Shown here: one piece after another, positions 39,057-49,781 of the stretch
How the letters are laid out: the number at the start of each line of letters is the position of its first letter
Position numbering within the stretch: the first letter of the stretch is position 1
DNA from: Methylobacter sp.
GTDB taxonomy: Bacteria > Pseudomonadota > Gammaproteobacteria > Methylococcales > Methylomonadaceae
DNA length: 64,000 nucleotides
Assembly (NCBI RefSeq): GCF_030680395.1
Contig: NZ_JAUXVR010000048.1
Span: 1-64,000 of the forward strand
Direction: 5' to 3'
The notes under the pieces: generated by a model
Told to the model about the DNA's origin: nothing
What the model saw: the letters and a program-made list of their open reading frames with translations, nothing else
The model's database searches: none
Position numbers and translations under genes: made by a program

Positions 39057-40702
39057 GCCCGGCCGATGTTGATCTGCCGAAGGGATGGGTAGTGGCACGG
39101 ATTGGCGATATTGCTGCAAAGGGGGAACAGAGAATGCCCGTCGACGATGAGGAGTTTATCTATGTTGACATTGGAAGTATTGATCGTAGTTTAAAGAGGA
39201 TTTCAGAGCCACAAAAGCTCCTCGGAAAGGATGCTCCAAGTCGTGCGCGAAAAGTAATAAATACTGGCGATGTTTTAGTGTCACTGACGAGGCCAAACTT
39301 AAACGCGGTTGCACTTGTCGGACAGGAGCTTGACTACCAGATAGCTTCAACTGGTTTTGAGGTAATTAAACCCATCACAGTTGATAGTCGATACATTTTT
39401 GCTCTTGTACGTTCAAAACCATTCATCGATTCAATATCAGGGAAAGTTCAAGGAGCTTTATATCCAGCAGCAAAATCTGATGATGTGCGCGGACATGAGT
39501 TTTTTCTTCCCCCACTCGCCGAACAACACCATATTTCCGCCAAATTGGACGAATTGCTGGCACAGGTGGACATCCTTAAATCTCGCCTCGACACCATCCC
39601 CAAAATCCTTAAACGCTTCCGCCAATCCGTTCTCGCCGCTGCGGTGAGTGGGAGGTTGACGGAGGATTGGAGAAGTGATGATTACATCAGTGTTAATTTA
39701 AATCTCAGTAAACATAATTTTGAATTGCTGATTCCAAAGTGCTGGAGAATTGCTGCCCTTGAAAAAAGTTGCAAGATATTGTCTGGCAATGCTTTTAAAA
39801 GCGATAAATTTATAGGTTCGGGCATTCCAGTAATAAAAATTTCTAATATTCAATATGGTGAATTTGAAATTAAAAATCAGCAATTCTTGCCTGCAAGTTT
39901 TTTGGAAATTCATTCAAAATTTAAAGTTGAACCATCTGATTTATTGATGGCTCTTACTAGGCCTATCACTAACAATACCCTCAAGATTTGTAGATACCCA
40001 GATTATGCAGAAATTGGCCTGTTGAATCAACGTGTATGCAAATTTACGTTTAAGAATGAGTCGGAGAAGAAGTATTTTGAAATACTGTTTCAATCTGATT
40101 ATTTCAAATCTCAAGTTGAAGACAATCTTTCAGAGACTCTTCAACCAAATTTATCACCAGCAGACTTAAAAAAGTTTGTTGTTGCAATCCCTGATGGTGA
40201 AGAACAAACCGAAATCGTTAAACGGGTCGAACAACTCCTCACCTACGCCGACCAAATCGAGCAACGCGTCAAAGATGCTCAAGTCCGTGTCAATCACCTG
40301 ACCCATTCCATTCTCGCCAAAGCCTTTCGCGGCGAACTCACCGCCGACTGGCGCGAGCAAAATCCCGATCTTATCAGTGGCGAAAATAGCGCCGAAGCCT
40401 TGCTGGCACGGATTAAAGAAGAGCGTTACAGACTGGAACACAACAAAGTAACGAATCGGCGCATCCTAAAAAAATCAGGTGAGAACATGAAACCCAAAGG
40501 CATATTACCCATCATTGAAGCACTAAAAACAGCAGGCCAGCCTTTATCATCACAGGATTTGCTGGTTCAATCCGGTTATCCCGGCGATGCCGGCACCGAA
40601 CAACTGGAAGCCTTTTTCTTGGATATTCGAACGCAGCTCAATGCAAAAGCCATTACGCGCAATCGACAAGGTGATCAAGAATTCTTCTCGATAGCGGAGT
40701 AA
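39053..40702 (+). CDS. hsdS: Type I restriction-modification specificity subunit with extra C-terminal domain
   Basis: A 549-aa specificity protein with two target-recognition domains (about 5-165 and 220-385), each followed by a conserved helical spacer: LAEQHHISAKLDELLAQVD and then EEQTEIVKRVEQLLTYADQI. The second recognition domain (39690-40190) is markedly AT-rich compared with the spacers, as in modular exchange. Beyond the usual end (about residue 465) there is a further 70-residue segment from the ATG at 40487 (MKPKGILPIIEALKTAGQPL) that resembles a small winged-helix or HTH domain. It starts by 4-bp overlap with hsdM. Confidence 0.92.
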   Translation: MSPADVDLPKGWVVARIGDIAAKGEQRMPVDDEEFIYVDIGSIDRSLKRISEPQKLLGKDAPSRARKVINTGDVLVSLTRPNLNAVALVGQELDYQIASTGFEVIKPITVDSRYIFALVRSKPFIDSISGKVQGALYPAAKSDDVRGHEFFLPPLAEQHHISAKLDELLAQVDILKSRLDTIPKILKRFRQSVLAAAVSGRLTEDWRSDDYISVNLNLSKHNFELLIPKCWRIAALEKSCKILSGNAFKSDKFIGSGIPVIKISNIQYGEFEIKNQQFLPASFLEIHSKFKVEPSDLLMALTRPITNNTLKICRYPDYAEIGLLNQRVCKFTFKNESEKKYFEILFQSDYFKSQVEDNLSETLQPNLSPADLKKFVVAIPDGEEQTEIVKRVEQLLTYADQIEQRVKDAQVRVNHLTHSILAKAFRGELTADWREQNPDLISGENSAEALLARIKEERYRLEHNKVTNRRILKKSGENMKPKGILPIIEALKTAGQPLSSQDLLVQSGYPGDAGTEQLEAFFLDIRTQLNAKAITRNRQGDQEFFSIAE

Positions 40703-40709
40703 TGCAGTC

Positions 40710-42332
40710 ATGAAAATAGATTACCTGGAAGTCCGCTCCCGTTTTAAGAATCTCGAAAATGTGCGTGTCGATTTTGATGACGACAGTCTGATGACCGTTA
40801 TTGTCGGTCGTAATGGCTCAGGTAAATCGAATGTCGTGGAAGCATTGGTAGCCATTTTTCGCAACCTTGATTTGGGTGAAGCACCGCCGTTTGCTTATGA
40901 AATCCGCTACAAATTGGGCATGAATGATAAAGCGCGTTGGATTACTGTTGATGCCGATCCAAGCCGTGGCACTTTATCCAAGCAATATGATGTCAAGGTG
41001 TCCAAGTCAGCTTCTAATAATGATCTTGAATTAGCGCAACCAGTATCAATAACTAAAGTCGAACGCGATAAAAAAGGTGTGGCAGAGTATTTGCCAAAAT
41101 ACTTGTTTGCCTATTATTCCGGCCCCAGTGATCGCCTGGAAAATTATTTTCGTAAACACCGCACCGATTTTTACCGTAAGTTACTAAAAAGCGAGGTTGA
41201 TCTAAAGGGCGATATTCGTCCGTTGTTTTATGCCAAGCCTTTTCATAGCCAATTTGTATTATTGGCGTTTTTTTTGAGTAGCCAAGACGATAAAGAAAAA
41301 ATCTTTTTGCGCGAACAGCTTGGCATTGAAGGCTTGGATTCTGTCCATTTTGTTATGCGAAAAACTAGCTGGGTAACGCAACCTGAAGAATTGTTTTGGG
41401 GAGCTAAAGGTGTAGTACGTGAATTTCTCGACAAGCTGTTTCCTTATGCTTTGGCTCCAGTCAAGGTGACCCGCCCAGAGAATACTTCACTTACAGGTAA
41501 GGGGAGGAAAAATGAATTCTTTCATCTCTTTCTGCCCGATGTCGAAAGCTTGCGCGAATTCGCGCAAGGGCTGAGTCCCGATGTCTTCTTCAAAATGCTG
41601 GAAAGCACGTTATTATCGGAAATTATTTCTGAAGTCAGTGTGCGCGTAAAAGTCACTTCCAGTGACGAGCCATTAACTTTTCGGGAACTGAGTGAAGGTG
41701 AGCAACAGCTTTTGACGGTGCTGGGCTTGCTGAAATTCACGGGAGGTCGTGATTCATTATTTTTACTGGACGAACCCGATACTCATCTAAACCCAGCTTG
41801 GGCGGTAAAGTATTTAACGTATTTGCGTGAATTTGTTGAGCCCAATGATGAAACCAGTCATCTGTTGATGGTGACTCATCATCCACTGGCTATTGCTGAA
41901 TTGGATAAAAAGCAAATACAGGTCATGTGGCAGGACGAAAGCAATCAGGTACACGCTCAAGCACCTGCCGAAAGCCCACGCGGCATGGGTTATGGCGGCA
42001 TTCTTACCAGCGATATGTTTGGCTTGCGCAGTACGTTGGATAATCCGACTGAAGATTTGCTGCGCGAGCGGCGTTCTTTAGTCGAGTTAGATCAGTTGAC
42101 TGCCGAACAGCGGCAAGAACTCAAATCATTGGACGCAAAGATTGAATCGTTAGGCTTTACTACCGCCCATTGGGATAAGGATTACCAAGAATATCTGCAA
42201 ATTCGTAAAAAAATGGATACTGAATTATTTGCAGAGGAAGAGCCGTCGCCAGATGTGAGTGCTAAACGAAAAGCAAAAGCGCAGGAAATTTTACAACGAA
42301 TATTGGAAAAAGAACGGCTCGGAACTGAATAA
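40710..42332 (+). CDS. AAA/ABC-type ATPase of a Septu PtuA-like pair
   Basis: A 540-aa ABC-class ATPase. Walker A is VGRNGSGKSNVVEAL near residue 30; the signature LSEGEQQLLTVLGLL and Walker B LFLLDEPDTHLNP near 355 follow, and LMVTHHPLAIAEL supplies the switch His. A helical insert lies between. The domain order and the partner gene match the PtuA-like ATPase of Septu and of ATPase-HNH modules linked to retrons and restriction systems. Starts 7 bp after hsdS, so it is in the same operon; overlaps the HNH gene by one base (TAATG). Confidence 0.85.
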   Translation: MKIDYLEVRSRFKNLENVRVDFDDDSLMTVIVGRNGSGKSNVVEALVAIFRNLDLGEAPPFAYEIRYKLGMNDKARWITVDADPSRGTLSKQYDVKVSKSASNNDLELAQPVSITKVERDKKGVAEYLPKYLFAYYSGPSDRLENYFRKHRTDFYRKLLKSEVDLKGDIRPLFYAKPFHSQFVLLAFFLSSQDDKEKIFLREQLGIEGLDSVHFVMRKTSWVTQPEELFWGAKGVVREFLDKLFPYALAPVKVTRPENTSLTGKGRKNEFFHLFLPDVESLREFAQGLSPDVFFKMLESTLLSEIISEVSVRVKVTSSDEPLTFRELSEGEQQLLTVLGLLKFTGGRDSLFLLDEPDTHLNPAWAVKYLTYLREFVEPNDETSHLLMVTHHPLAIAELDKKQIQVMWQDESNQVHAQAPAESPRGMGYGGILTSDMFGLRSTLDNPTEDLLRERRSLVELDQLTAEQRQELKSLDAKIESLGFTTAHWDKDYQEYLQIRKKMDTELFAEEEPSPDVSAKRKAKAQEILQRILEKERLGTE

Positions 42333-43183
42333 TGAGGCATATTGATTATAATCCGAGTTCATTAACGTTACCCGATGGCTGGACAGATACAGTCAAAAAC
42401 CTGGAAGCGCAGCTACTCGCTGAGATAGACGCAAAAAAACGGGCTGAATTGATCGATAAAAATGATGATGTTTGGAAAGCCATTAAGCAAGAACTGGCCA
42501 AGCTGTTTAATTTTAAATGTTGGTATACAGAATCTCCCCAACAAGGTACCGATGTCGACGTTGATCACTACCGACCCAAAAAACGTGTGGCGGAAGTCAA
42601 TGATAAAGATAACCCTCATCCTGGTTACTGGTGGCTGTCATTTAAATTAGAAAACTACCGTTACAGTTGTATTGTTGCCAACCGTCGCCGCCGTGACGTT
42701 GAAACCGATAAAACTGGCGGTAAAGCAGATCATTTCCCTATTTGGAATGAACAAAATCGTGCGTGGACACCGACATGCGACTGTGATGAAGAACAACCTA
42801 TTTTACTTGATCCATGTAAAGCAGCTGATGTGGCTTTGATTACCTTTAAAGATGACGGTGAAGCGATGGCCCGTTATGGATGTGATGCTAAACCCAGGCT
42901 TTTTCAGCGTGCAGATATTTCTATTAAGTATTACAACCTTAATCACAGCGATTTTGTAAGAGCTCGTATCGAGTTACGTGAAAAGATGGATGGTTTAGTT
43001 CGGGATGCAGATAAATTCTATAAAAAGCTTGAAACGGGGGATGCTACCCATGACCACGCTTATGAGACAACAATCAAAACGCTAAGAAGAATGCGCGATA
43101 AATTCGCGCCATATTCCAGCTTTTGTATGGCTTACCTCGATAAATATAGGCATGAAGATTTTTTAGTTGGCGTGTTTTTGTAG
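42332..43183 (+). CDS. HNH endonuclease-like partner (PtuB-like)
   Basis: A 283-aa predicted nuclease. The HNH-like core is CWYTES, DVDVDHYRPKKRV, GYWWLSFKLENYRYSC and NRRRRD, then ADHFPI and PILLDPCKAAD, an order typical of PtuB-type HNH proteins (CAYCE - DHFRPK - YWWL - CNR - LLLDP). The second Cys of the usual first CXXC is replaced by Thr in CWYTE, and the second zinc pair is not evident, so the fold may be stabilised otherwise. The HNH His and downstream Asn are present, so activity is plausible. Coupled to the ATPase gene by a 1-bp overlap. Confidence 0.78.
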   Translation: MRHIDYNPSSLTLPDGWTDTVKNLEAQLLAEIDAKKRAELIDKNDDVWKAIKQELAKLFNFKCWYTESPQQGTDVDVDHYRPKKRVAEVNDKDNPHPGYWWLSFKLENYRYSCIVANRRRRDVETDKTGGKADHFPIWNEQNRAWTPTCDCDEEQPILLDPCKAADVALITFKDDGEAMARYGCDAKPRLFQRADISIKYYNLNHSDFVRARIELREKMDGLVRDADKFYKKLETGDATHDHAYETTIKTLRRMRDKFAPYSSFCMAYLDKYRHEDFLVGVFL

Positions 43184-43230
43184 CAAAAAATAAAAGCCAT
43201 TTTTTAACAGATAGTTAATCTGGAAAGATA

Positions 43231-43941
43231 TTGAAATACCTATCATTGGTAAACGAATTTAGAGAAGAACTGACTTCTTTATCACGAGAAATTGAAACCT
43301 CATCTTCGATGGGGCATTTTGATATTAATAAAGTCTGTGAAGATCTTGTTTGTGGATTGTTTCGGGAGTTAATCGGATTAGCTCAACTTCGCAATTTAAA
43401 TAATGAAGAGAAACAAAATTTTCCGGGCATTGATCTGGCGGATGACTTGGCTCGCATTGCTATCCAGGTAACATCGACTACCAACCTTGGAAAAATTAAA
43501 GACTCGATTACAACGTTCTTGAAATACAAATTCAACGATAAATATGATCGACTGATCGTATTTATCCTTACAAAAAAACAACCAAGTTATTCGCAGTCAG
43601 CTATTGACCAAAGTGCTTAGGAGGCCTTTTTATTTGATGTTATTCGCTATGTGATGGACTTTTCCGATCTAGCTGCTAAGGCAGCAACTGTCAGTTCTTA
43701 GATACTTAACAAAGCAGTTAATATTTTACGTTCCTATACCAGCGGCTGTGAAGTAGGGCTCTTTGATGAAGACTTTGGTGTTTTTGAAAAAATCACTGCA
43801 AATTTGGTTGAACTATATTTTCCATCTACTTTATTTGTGGCAGATTTAATTCCAGAAGTTATTGAAACAGGTAACGGCGGGAAAGCTGGAAATCAACGCA
43901 AACAGATTCTGATACTGGCCTTTTTTGAGCCAATATTTTAA
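43231..43941 (+). pseudogene. SMEK-domain protein gene interrupted by two in-frame TAG codons
   Basis: From TTG 43231 (GGAAAG just upstream) the frame encodes a SMEK-type N-terminal domain: INKVCEDLVCGLFRELIGLA, NEEKQNFPGIDLADDLARIA and IQVTSTTNLGKIKDSITTFL. It stops at TAG 43618. The same frame then continues coding-like (EAFLFDVIRYVMDFSDLAAK), meets TAG at 43699, and runs on (ILNKAVNILRSY, VFEKITANLVELYFPS) to TAA 43939. Each TAG could come from one C-to-T change in CAG. SMEK proteins are found in defence loci. The most likely reading is a gene inactivated by nonsense mutations, with at most a 129-aa product. Confidence 0.7.
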
Positions 43942-44070
43942 TGATGGTCGGGCAATCGTTGCCGGTAGTTAAAAATGCGTGATAATTGGCAATGACTTCG
44001 AAAATGGTACCCCGAAACCGCTATTTTCTCTTGTTGCCAAATTCTTTGATTTATAACCCTTTGTTTCAAT

Positions 44071-44147
<77 letters not shown>

Positions 44148-44250
44148 ACAGTTTGAAATAAAGAATTTAAAGCTGAAAGGATTGTGAACACAATCCCTAA
44201 TAATTCAATGTGGCAAATTATACTACATTTGCCGCAGCATATGAAAAAAT

Positions 44251-44604
44251 CTACTTTAACAACTCCAGAATTTCTTCCAGTTCGCTAACCATTTGATGAA
44301 TCAACTGTTTGGTGCGGGTTGAATCTTCTTTGGCATCATCACTGCTTAAATGAGCTCTGGCACCGCCAATAGTGTAGCCTTGTTCATACAGTAAGGATCT
44401 TATTTGCCGTATCATCAGCACGTCATGACGCTGATAATAACGACGATTACCGCGTCTTTTTACCGGGCTAAGTTCTGTAAACTCTTGTTCCCAGTAGCGA
44501 AGCACATGAGGTTTTACTCCGCATAATTCACTAACTTCACCTATGGTGAAATAGCGTTTTGCCGGTATGACCGGCAGTTCATTATTATTACTCGGCTCCA
44601 GCAT
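44251..44604 (-). CDS. MerR-family regulator downstream of ihfA
   Basis: A 117-aa protein. The N-terminal winged helix is [20 protein letters not shown] and [19 protein letters not shown]; a helical C-terminus (about 85-117) supplies dimerisation but there is no metal-binding Cys set or effector domain. This small MerR-type gene follows ihfA in many gammaproteobacteria, with unknown target. Its start overlaps the ihfA end by 17 bp, so it is translationally coupled. Confidence 0.92.
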   Translation of the reverse strand: MLEPSNNNELPVIPAKRYFTIGEVSELCGVKPHVLRYWEQEFTELSPVKRRGNRRYYQRHDVLMIRQIRSLLYEQGYTIGGARAHLSSDDAKEDSTRTKQLIHQMVSELEEILELLK

Positions 44605-44884
44605 ATGCTTCCACTCTGGCTTTTAGTTTTTGACCTGATCTGAATGTTACCACGCGACGGGCTGTTATGGGGATTTCTTCGCCAGTTTTTGGATTTCTGC
44701 CGGGACGACTACTTTTGTCACGCAGTTCGAATTTTCCAAAACCGGAAATTTTTACCTGCTCGCCGTGTTCCAGGGAGCCTTTAATTTCTTCAAAAAACAT
44801 TTCGACCATATCTTTTGCTTCGCGCTTGTTTAAACCAAGCTCGTCAAACAGCCTTTCGGCAAAATCGGCTTTAGTTAATGCCAT
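44588..44884 (-). CDS. ihfA: Integration host factor subunit alpha
   Basis: A 98-aa DNA-bending protein, one half of the IHF heterodimer. The HU/IHF fold is seen in [20 protein letters not shown] and the DNA-intercalating arm [20 protein letters not shown] with the conserved Pro. [16 protein letters not shown] at the N-terminus is typical of the alpha subunit. It starts 2 bp after pheT, as in E. coli. Confidence 0.96.
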   Translation of the reverse strand: MALTKADFAERLFDELGLNKREAKDMVEMFFEEIKGSLEHGEQVKISGFGKFELRDKSSRPGRNPKTGEEIPITARRVVTFRSGQKLKARVEAYAGAE

Positions 44885-44886
44885 CG

Positions 44887-47262
44887 TTAATCCCTCAGCT
44901 TTGCACTTATTTTTGTGGTCAATGTTTCTAACAGTCCGCTAAATATAGCATCTATTTCAGAATCTGTTAGCGTTTGTGAAAAATCTTGTATTATTAAACT
45001 TAAAGCAACGCTTTTACTGCCTTCTTCGACACCTTTTCCACGATAAATATCAAAAACCACTATGTCTTGTAAAGTCTGTTCTGCACAACCTTTAATGCAA
45101 TTGATTATCTCGCTGACGGCGACTTCTTCCTTAACAATCAAGGCTATGTCGCGACGTACTGAAGGATATTTTGACAGCGGCTTGAATTTTGGTATTTGTT
45201 TGTTCAGCAACAGGTCCTGATCCAGTTCAAACAGGAACACTTGGGTATCAAAGCCCAACTGTTTTTCCAGTGTTGGGTGCAACATGCCCAGCCAGCCGAT
45301 TTTATGTCCTTGCGGCGACAAGATTTCAGCCGTTTGTCCAGGATGCAATGTAGGATGTTTGGCCGGGACAAATTGCACATCTGCACCGGTTAACGAAAAC
45401 AGGGCTTGCACATCGGCTTTAACATCGAAAAAATCAATTTTGCGGGTTGCGATACCCCATTGCTCGGAATAGGCGCTACCCAAGACGAGGCCGGACAGCA
45501 TCTTTTGCTGTTGCATGTTTTGGTCTTTGTTTACAAAACGCAGGCCGGTTTCAAAAAAACGAACCCTGTTTTGTTGGCGATTGGTATTGTGCAGGGCAGC
45601 CTTCAGTAAACCGCACCAAAGGGTAGTGCGCATCACCGATAAGTCGGATGAAATCGGATTTTTTAGCCGGATAATCTCGTCGTCAGGGGCGACCGCTTGT
45701 TGTATCTCTTCATCGACAAAGCTATAGGTAATTGCTTCCTGATAGCCTCGGTCAACCAGTAAATCTTTAACGCGATCCAGATCCAGAACCGTTTCGGTAG
45801 CTTTGCCAAGTTCAGAACGCATTAACAGGCTGCTGTTCGGCAGGTTGTTGTAGCCGACAATACGCGCGATTTCCTCGATCAGATCGGCTTCGATAGCGAT
45901 GTCGAAACGGCATCCCGGCGGCGTTACAGACCAGTCATCCTGCTGCGTTTGTACCAACATGCCTAAGCGTTGAAAAATATCGATAATTTGTTCATTTTCC
46001 AGAGCGATACCCAACGTTTTTTCCAGTCGCTGCTTTCTGAGCAATACGGCCGGGCGTTGCGGCAGGGTAGCTGCCGTCGTTACGTCGGTGATTGCACCGA
46101 CGCTGCCGCCTGCAATGTCGATAATCAATTGCGTGGCGCGTTCTATGGCGCGTTCCTGCAAGGTTGGATCTACGCCGCGTTCAAAGCGGTGCGATGAATC
46201 AGTGTGCAGCCCGTAGTTTCTCGCTTTACCGGCAATGCTTAGCGGAGTGAAAAATGCGCATTCCAGAAACACATCCTGCGTTTCGTCGCTAACTGCGGAT
46301 TCGCTGCCGCCCATTACGCCTGCCAAGGCCAACGCTTGTTTATCGTCGGCGATAACCAGAGTTTCGTTGTCCAGCTTAATGGTCTGGCCGTTTAACAGGG
46401 CAACGGTTTCATCGGTTTGAGCATAGCGCACATTAATGTTGCCGGTTAATTTGGCGGCATCGAAGGCGTGTAGCGGTTGGCCTAATTCGATCAAGACATA
46501 ATTGGTAACATCGACCACAGCACTCAAGCTTCTTACGCCCGAGCGACGCAGACGTTCCTGCATCCATAACGGGGTTTCGGCTTTAGGATTTACGCCTTTA
46601 ATTAGTCGGCCCAAATAGCGAGGACACGCGTCTGTAGCCGCTACGGAAACAGTCAGGGTGTCTGCATGGCTGACAGCGGCTGTTTCGACTTGAGTGGCCG
46701 ACCAGTCCATTTTATTGAGTACCGCCACTTCGCGGGCAATGCCTTCAACGCTCAGGCAATCGGCTCTGTTGGGGGTCAAGTCGACTTCGATGATATTGTC
46801 GTTGAGCGACAGGTAGTCACGTATATCAATACCTACCGGGGCATCGGCAGCCAGTTCCATTAAGCCGTTGGCATCGGTAGCCAAGCCCAGCTCTTTTTCG
46901 GAACACAACATGCCAAAGGATTCTATACCACGGAGTTTGGATTTTTTGATCTTAAAATCGCCCGGCAATGCCGCACCGATCAATGCCGCAGGGATTTTTA
47001 AGCCGACACGAACGTTGCTGGCGCCGCAGACGATTTGCAAAGGTTCCGCTTCGCCTACCGCGACTTGGCAAACTCTGAGGCGGTCGGCATCGGGATGTTG
47101 CTCCATCGCGAGAACTTCGCCGACAACCACGCCGTTGAATACTGCCGCAGCAGGCGTTACCGAATCGACCTCAAGGCCTGCCATGGTCAATTGCTCGACC
47201 AGTTGTTCTGTGCTTATTGCCGGATTGACATATTCTCTTAACCAGGCTTCACTAATTTGCAT
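44887..47262 (-). CDS. pheT: Phenylalanyl-tRNA synthetase beta subunit
   Basis: A 791-aa subunit of the alpha2-beta2 enzyme that charges tRNA-Phe. N-terminal tRNA-binding (EMAP-like) domain near 40-150 ([20 protein letters not shown]), B3/B4 editing region near 200-400, B5 domain near 400-475, and an anticodon-binding B8/FDX-like C-terminus. It is separated from pheS by 68 bp containing a GC hairpin at 47303-47319. Confidence 0.97.
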   Translation of the reverse strand: MQISEAWLREYVNPAISTEQLVEQLTMAGLEVDSVTPAAAVFNGVVVGEVLAMEQHPDADRLRVCQVAVGEAEPLQIVCGASNVRVGLKIPAALIGAALPGDFKIKKSKLRGIESFGMLCSEKELGLATDANGLMELAADAPVGIDIRDYLSLNDNIIEVDLTPNRADCLSVEGIAREVAVLNKMDWSATQVETAAVSHADTLTVSVAATDACPRYLGRLIKGVNPKAETPLWMQERLRRSGVRSLSAVVDVTNYVLIELGQPLHAFDAAKLTGNINVRYAQTDETVALLNGQTIKLDNETLVIADDKQALALAGVMGGSESAVSDETQDVFLECAFFTPLSIAGKARNYGLHTDSSHRFERGVDPTLQERAIERATQLIIDIAGGSVGAITDVTTAATLPQRPAVLLRKQRLEKTLGIALENEQIIDIFQRLGMLVQTQQDDWSVTPPGCRFDIAIEADLIEEIARIVGYNNLPNSSLLMRSELGKATETVLDLDRVKDLLVDRGYQEAITYSFVDEEIQQAVAPDDEIIRLKNPISSDLSVMRTTLWCGLLKAALHNTNRQQNRVRFFETGLRFVNKDQNMQQQKMLSGLVLGSAYSEQWGIATRKIDFFDVKADVQALFSLTGADVQFVPAKHPTLHPGQTAEILSPQGHKIGWLGMLHPTLEKQLGFDTQVFLFELDQDLLLNKQIPKFKPLSKYPSVRRDIALIVKEEVAVSEIINCIKGCAEQTLQDIVVFDIYRGKGVEEGSKSVALSLIIQDFSQTLTDSEIDAIFSGLLETLTTKISAKLRD

Positions 47263-47302
47263 AACTCAAACTTTATCTACAAGGATGGGGTGTATGCCGT
47301 AA

Positions 47303-47319
47303 GCCTGCCGGGAGCAGGC
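47303..47319. other. Intercistronic hairpin between pheS and pheT
   Basis: GCCTGC at 47303-47308 pairs with GCAGGC at 47314-47319 around a 5-nt loop. It lies between the pheS stop and the pheT start and may tune processing or translation; no T run follows on the minus strand. Confidence 0.45.
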
Positions 47320-47330
47320 GCGGCACCTGT

Positions 47331-48353
<1,023 letters not shown>

Positions 48354-48395
48354 TTAGCTCGCTGTGTTTGGGTAGTGGGGAGTTTATTAAGGGGA

Positions 48396-48440
48396 AAGGC
48401 TTAAAGCCTTAATTCCGCCCCTCCCCGGAAAGAGGAGGGG
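48396..48440. other. Two tandem hairpins between rplT and pheS
   Basis: AAGGCT/AGCCTT stem at 48396-48410 (3-nt loop) and CCCCTCC/GGAGGGG stem at 48418-48440 (9-nt loop). On the minus strand the GC-rich stem comes first. They could regulate readthrough into pheST in place of classical attenuation; no T run of terminator quality follows. Confidence 0.4.
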
Positions 48441-48481
48441 GGAACAGTAGGATTTCAGTTAATTAAAATCCGGATCGTTCC

Positions 48482-48844
48482 TTAAGGTTTACTTTGATGT
48501 TCCTTTGCAATTTCCGCAATTTTCGCAAATGCGTTAATGTCGCGAACTGCAATATCAGCCAGAACCTTGCGGTCTATCTTAACATTGGCTTTAGTCAAGC
48601 CATTGATGAAGCGACTGTATGACATTCCGCTTAGACGTGCGGCTGCATTGATACGGACGATCCACAAGGCGCGGAATTGACGCTTTTTCTGTTTGCGGTC
48701 ACGGTACGCATATTGACCCGCTTTGATGACCGCTTGTTTGGCAACGCGATAAACCCGGCTTCGTGCGCCATAGTAACCTTTCGCTTGCTTTAATACTTTT
48801 TTATGTCTTGCTCTGGCTGTTACGCCGCGTTTAACTCTAGGCAT
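48482..48844 (-). CDS. rplT: Ribosomal protein L20
   Basis: A 120-aa basic large-subunit protein: the N-terminus [20 protein letters not shown] and [20 protein letters not shown] are typical L20. It follows rpmI after 15 bp. In E. coli L20 represses the rpmI-rplT message by binding its leader; the analogous leader would lie at 49058-49235. Confidence 0.97.
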   Translation of the reverse strand: MPRVKRGVTARARHKKVLKQAKGYYGARSRVYRVAKQAVIKAGQYAYRDRKQKKRQFRALWIVRINAAARLSGMSYSRFINGLTKANVKIDRKVLADIAVRDINAFAKIAEIAKEHQSKP

Positions 48845-48859
48845 GATCTACTCCTTAGA

Positions 48860-49057
48860 TTAGCTGTACGGCATCATACGTGCAGCCATGCGCACATCTG
48901 ATGGATGGATAGTTGCCGGCGAGCGTAACTGTCTTTTTCTCTTAGTCGATTTTTTAGTCAAAATATGACGTCTGTGGGACTGGCCACATTTAAAACCGCC
49001 GTTGCCTGTGCGTCTGAAACGCTTGGCAGCTCCACGGTTAGTTTTGATCTTTGGCAT
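48860..49057 (-). CDS. rpmI: Ribosomal protein L35
   Basis: A 65-aa basic protein starting at ATG 49057 ([20 protein letters not shown]); the frame is open further upstream but 65 aa is the family length. RSHILTKK-type [20 protein letters not shown] is typical L35. Confidence 0.96.
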   Translation of the reverse strand: MPKIKTNRGAAKRFRRTGNGGFKCGQSHRRHILTKKSTKRKRQLRSPATIHPSDVRMAARMMPYS

Positions 49058-49235
49058 TTGTTTGCTCCAATTAATTAAAATATTAAGTCCCTGAGTTGTA
49101 ACCCAGCAAGGCAAAATGCATGGCCCTGAAGAATTAACAGTATCATTTACATGATACCTAGCAGCTCATCCTGTGCCGCTGTAAAGACGTTGAAATATAA
49201 TGTCTCTATGATTTTTGTTGCGATCGTTTATGCAA

Positions 49236-49760
49236 TTATTTTTTCTTTTTCGGAGCCATAACCATAACCATTTGGCGGCCTTCCATTTTAGGAAATTGCT
49301 CGACGATTGCTATCTCTTCCAAATCTTTTTCTATCCGTTTCAGCAGATCGACACCGATTTCCCGATGAGCCATTTCGCGTCCACGGTAGCGCAAGGTAAT
49401 TTTGGTTTTATCGCCATCATTAAGGAACTTGGTTAAGCTTCTTAATTTAACTTGATAATCCCCTTCATCGGTTCCAGGCCTGAATTTAATTTCCTTGACC
49501 TGAACCTGTTTTTGTTTCTTCTTGGCAACGGCGAGTTTTTTGTTTAACTCAAACTGGTATTTGCCGTAGTTCATCACCTTGCAGACCGGAGGATCCGCAT
49601 TTGGCGATATTTCTACTAAGTCCAAGTCTGCAGCGTAAGCAATCTGTTTGGCTTCGTCTAATGATATAATGCCTAACGCCTCACCGTCTGCACCTGTAAC
49701 TCTCACCCGTCTGGCGGTGATTGCGTCATTCAGGCGCGTTTCATCTTTTTTAGCAGCGAT
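49236..49760 (-). CDS. infC: Translation initiation factor IF-3, non-AUG start
   Basis: A 174-aa factor that dissociates ribosomes and proofreads initiator tRNA. The start is set at ATC 49760: GGAGG (49773-49769) lies 8 nt upstream and the frame reads [20 protein letters not shown], the IF-3 N-terminus. A start at GTG 49706 would remove the first 18 residues. AUU/AUC/AUA starts are the known basis of infC autocontrol, in which excess IF-3 rejects its own codon. [20 protein letters not shown] and [14 protein letters not shown] follow in the C-terminal domain. Confidence 0.93.
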   Translation of the reverse strand: MAAKKDETRLNDAITARRVRVTGADGEALGIISLDEAKQIAYAADLDLVEISPNADPPVCKVMNYGKYQFELNKKLAVAKKKQKQVQVKEIKFRPGTDEGDYQVKLRSLTKFLNDGDKTKITLRYRGREMAHREIGVDLLKRIEKDLEEIAIVEQFPKMEGRQMVMVMAPKKKK

Positions 49761-49781
49761 ATCCTAATCCTCCAAAATCAT

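Noticed and set aside
43618..43701. Programmed TAG readthrough or pyrrolysine use in the SMEK gene
   Set aside because: Other genes in the window end in TAG (for example the DUF3309 gene and the carbonic anhydrase), and no amber tRNA gene was seen. Nonsense mutation is simpler.
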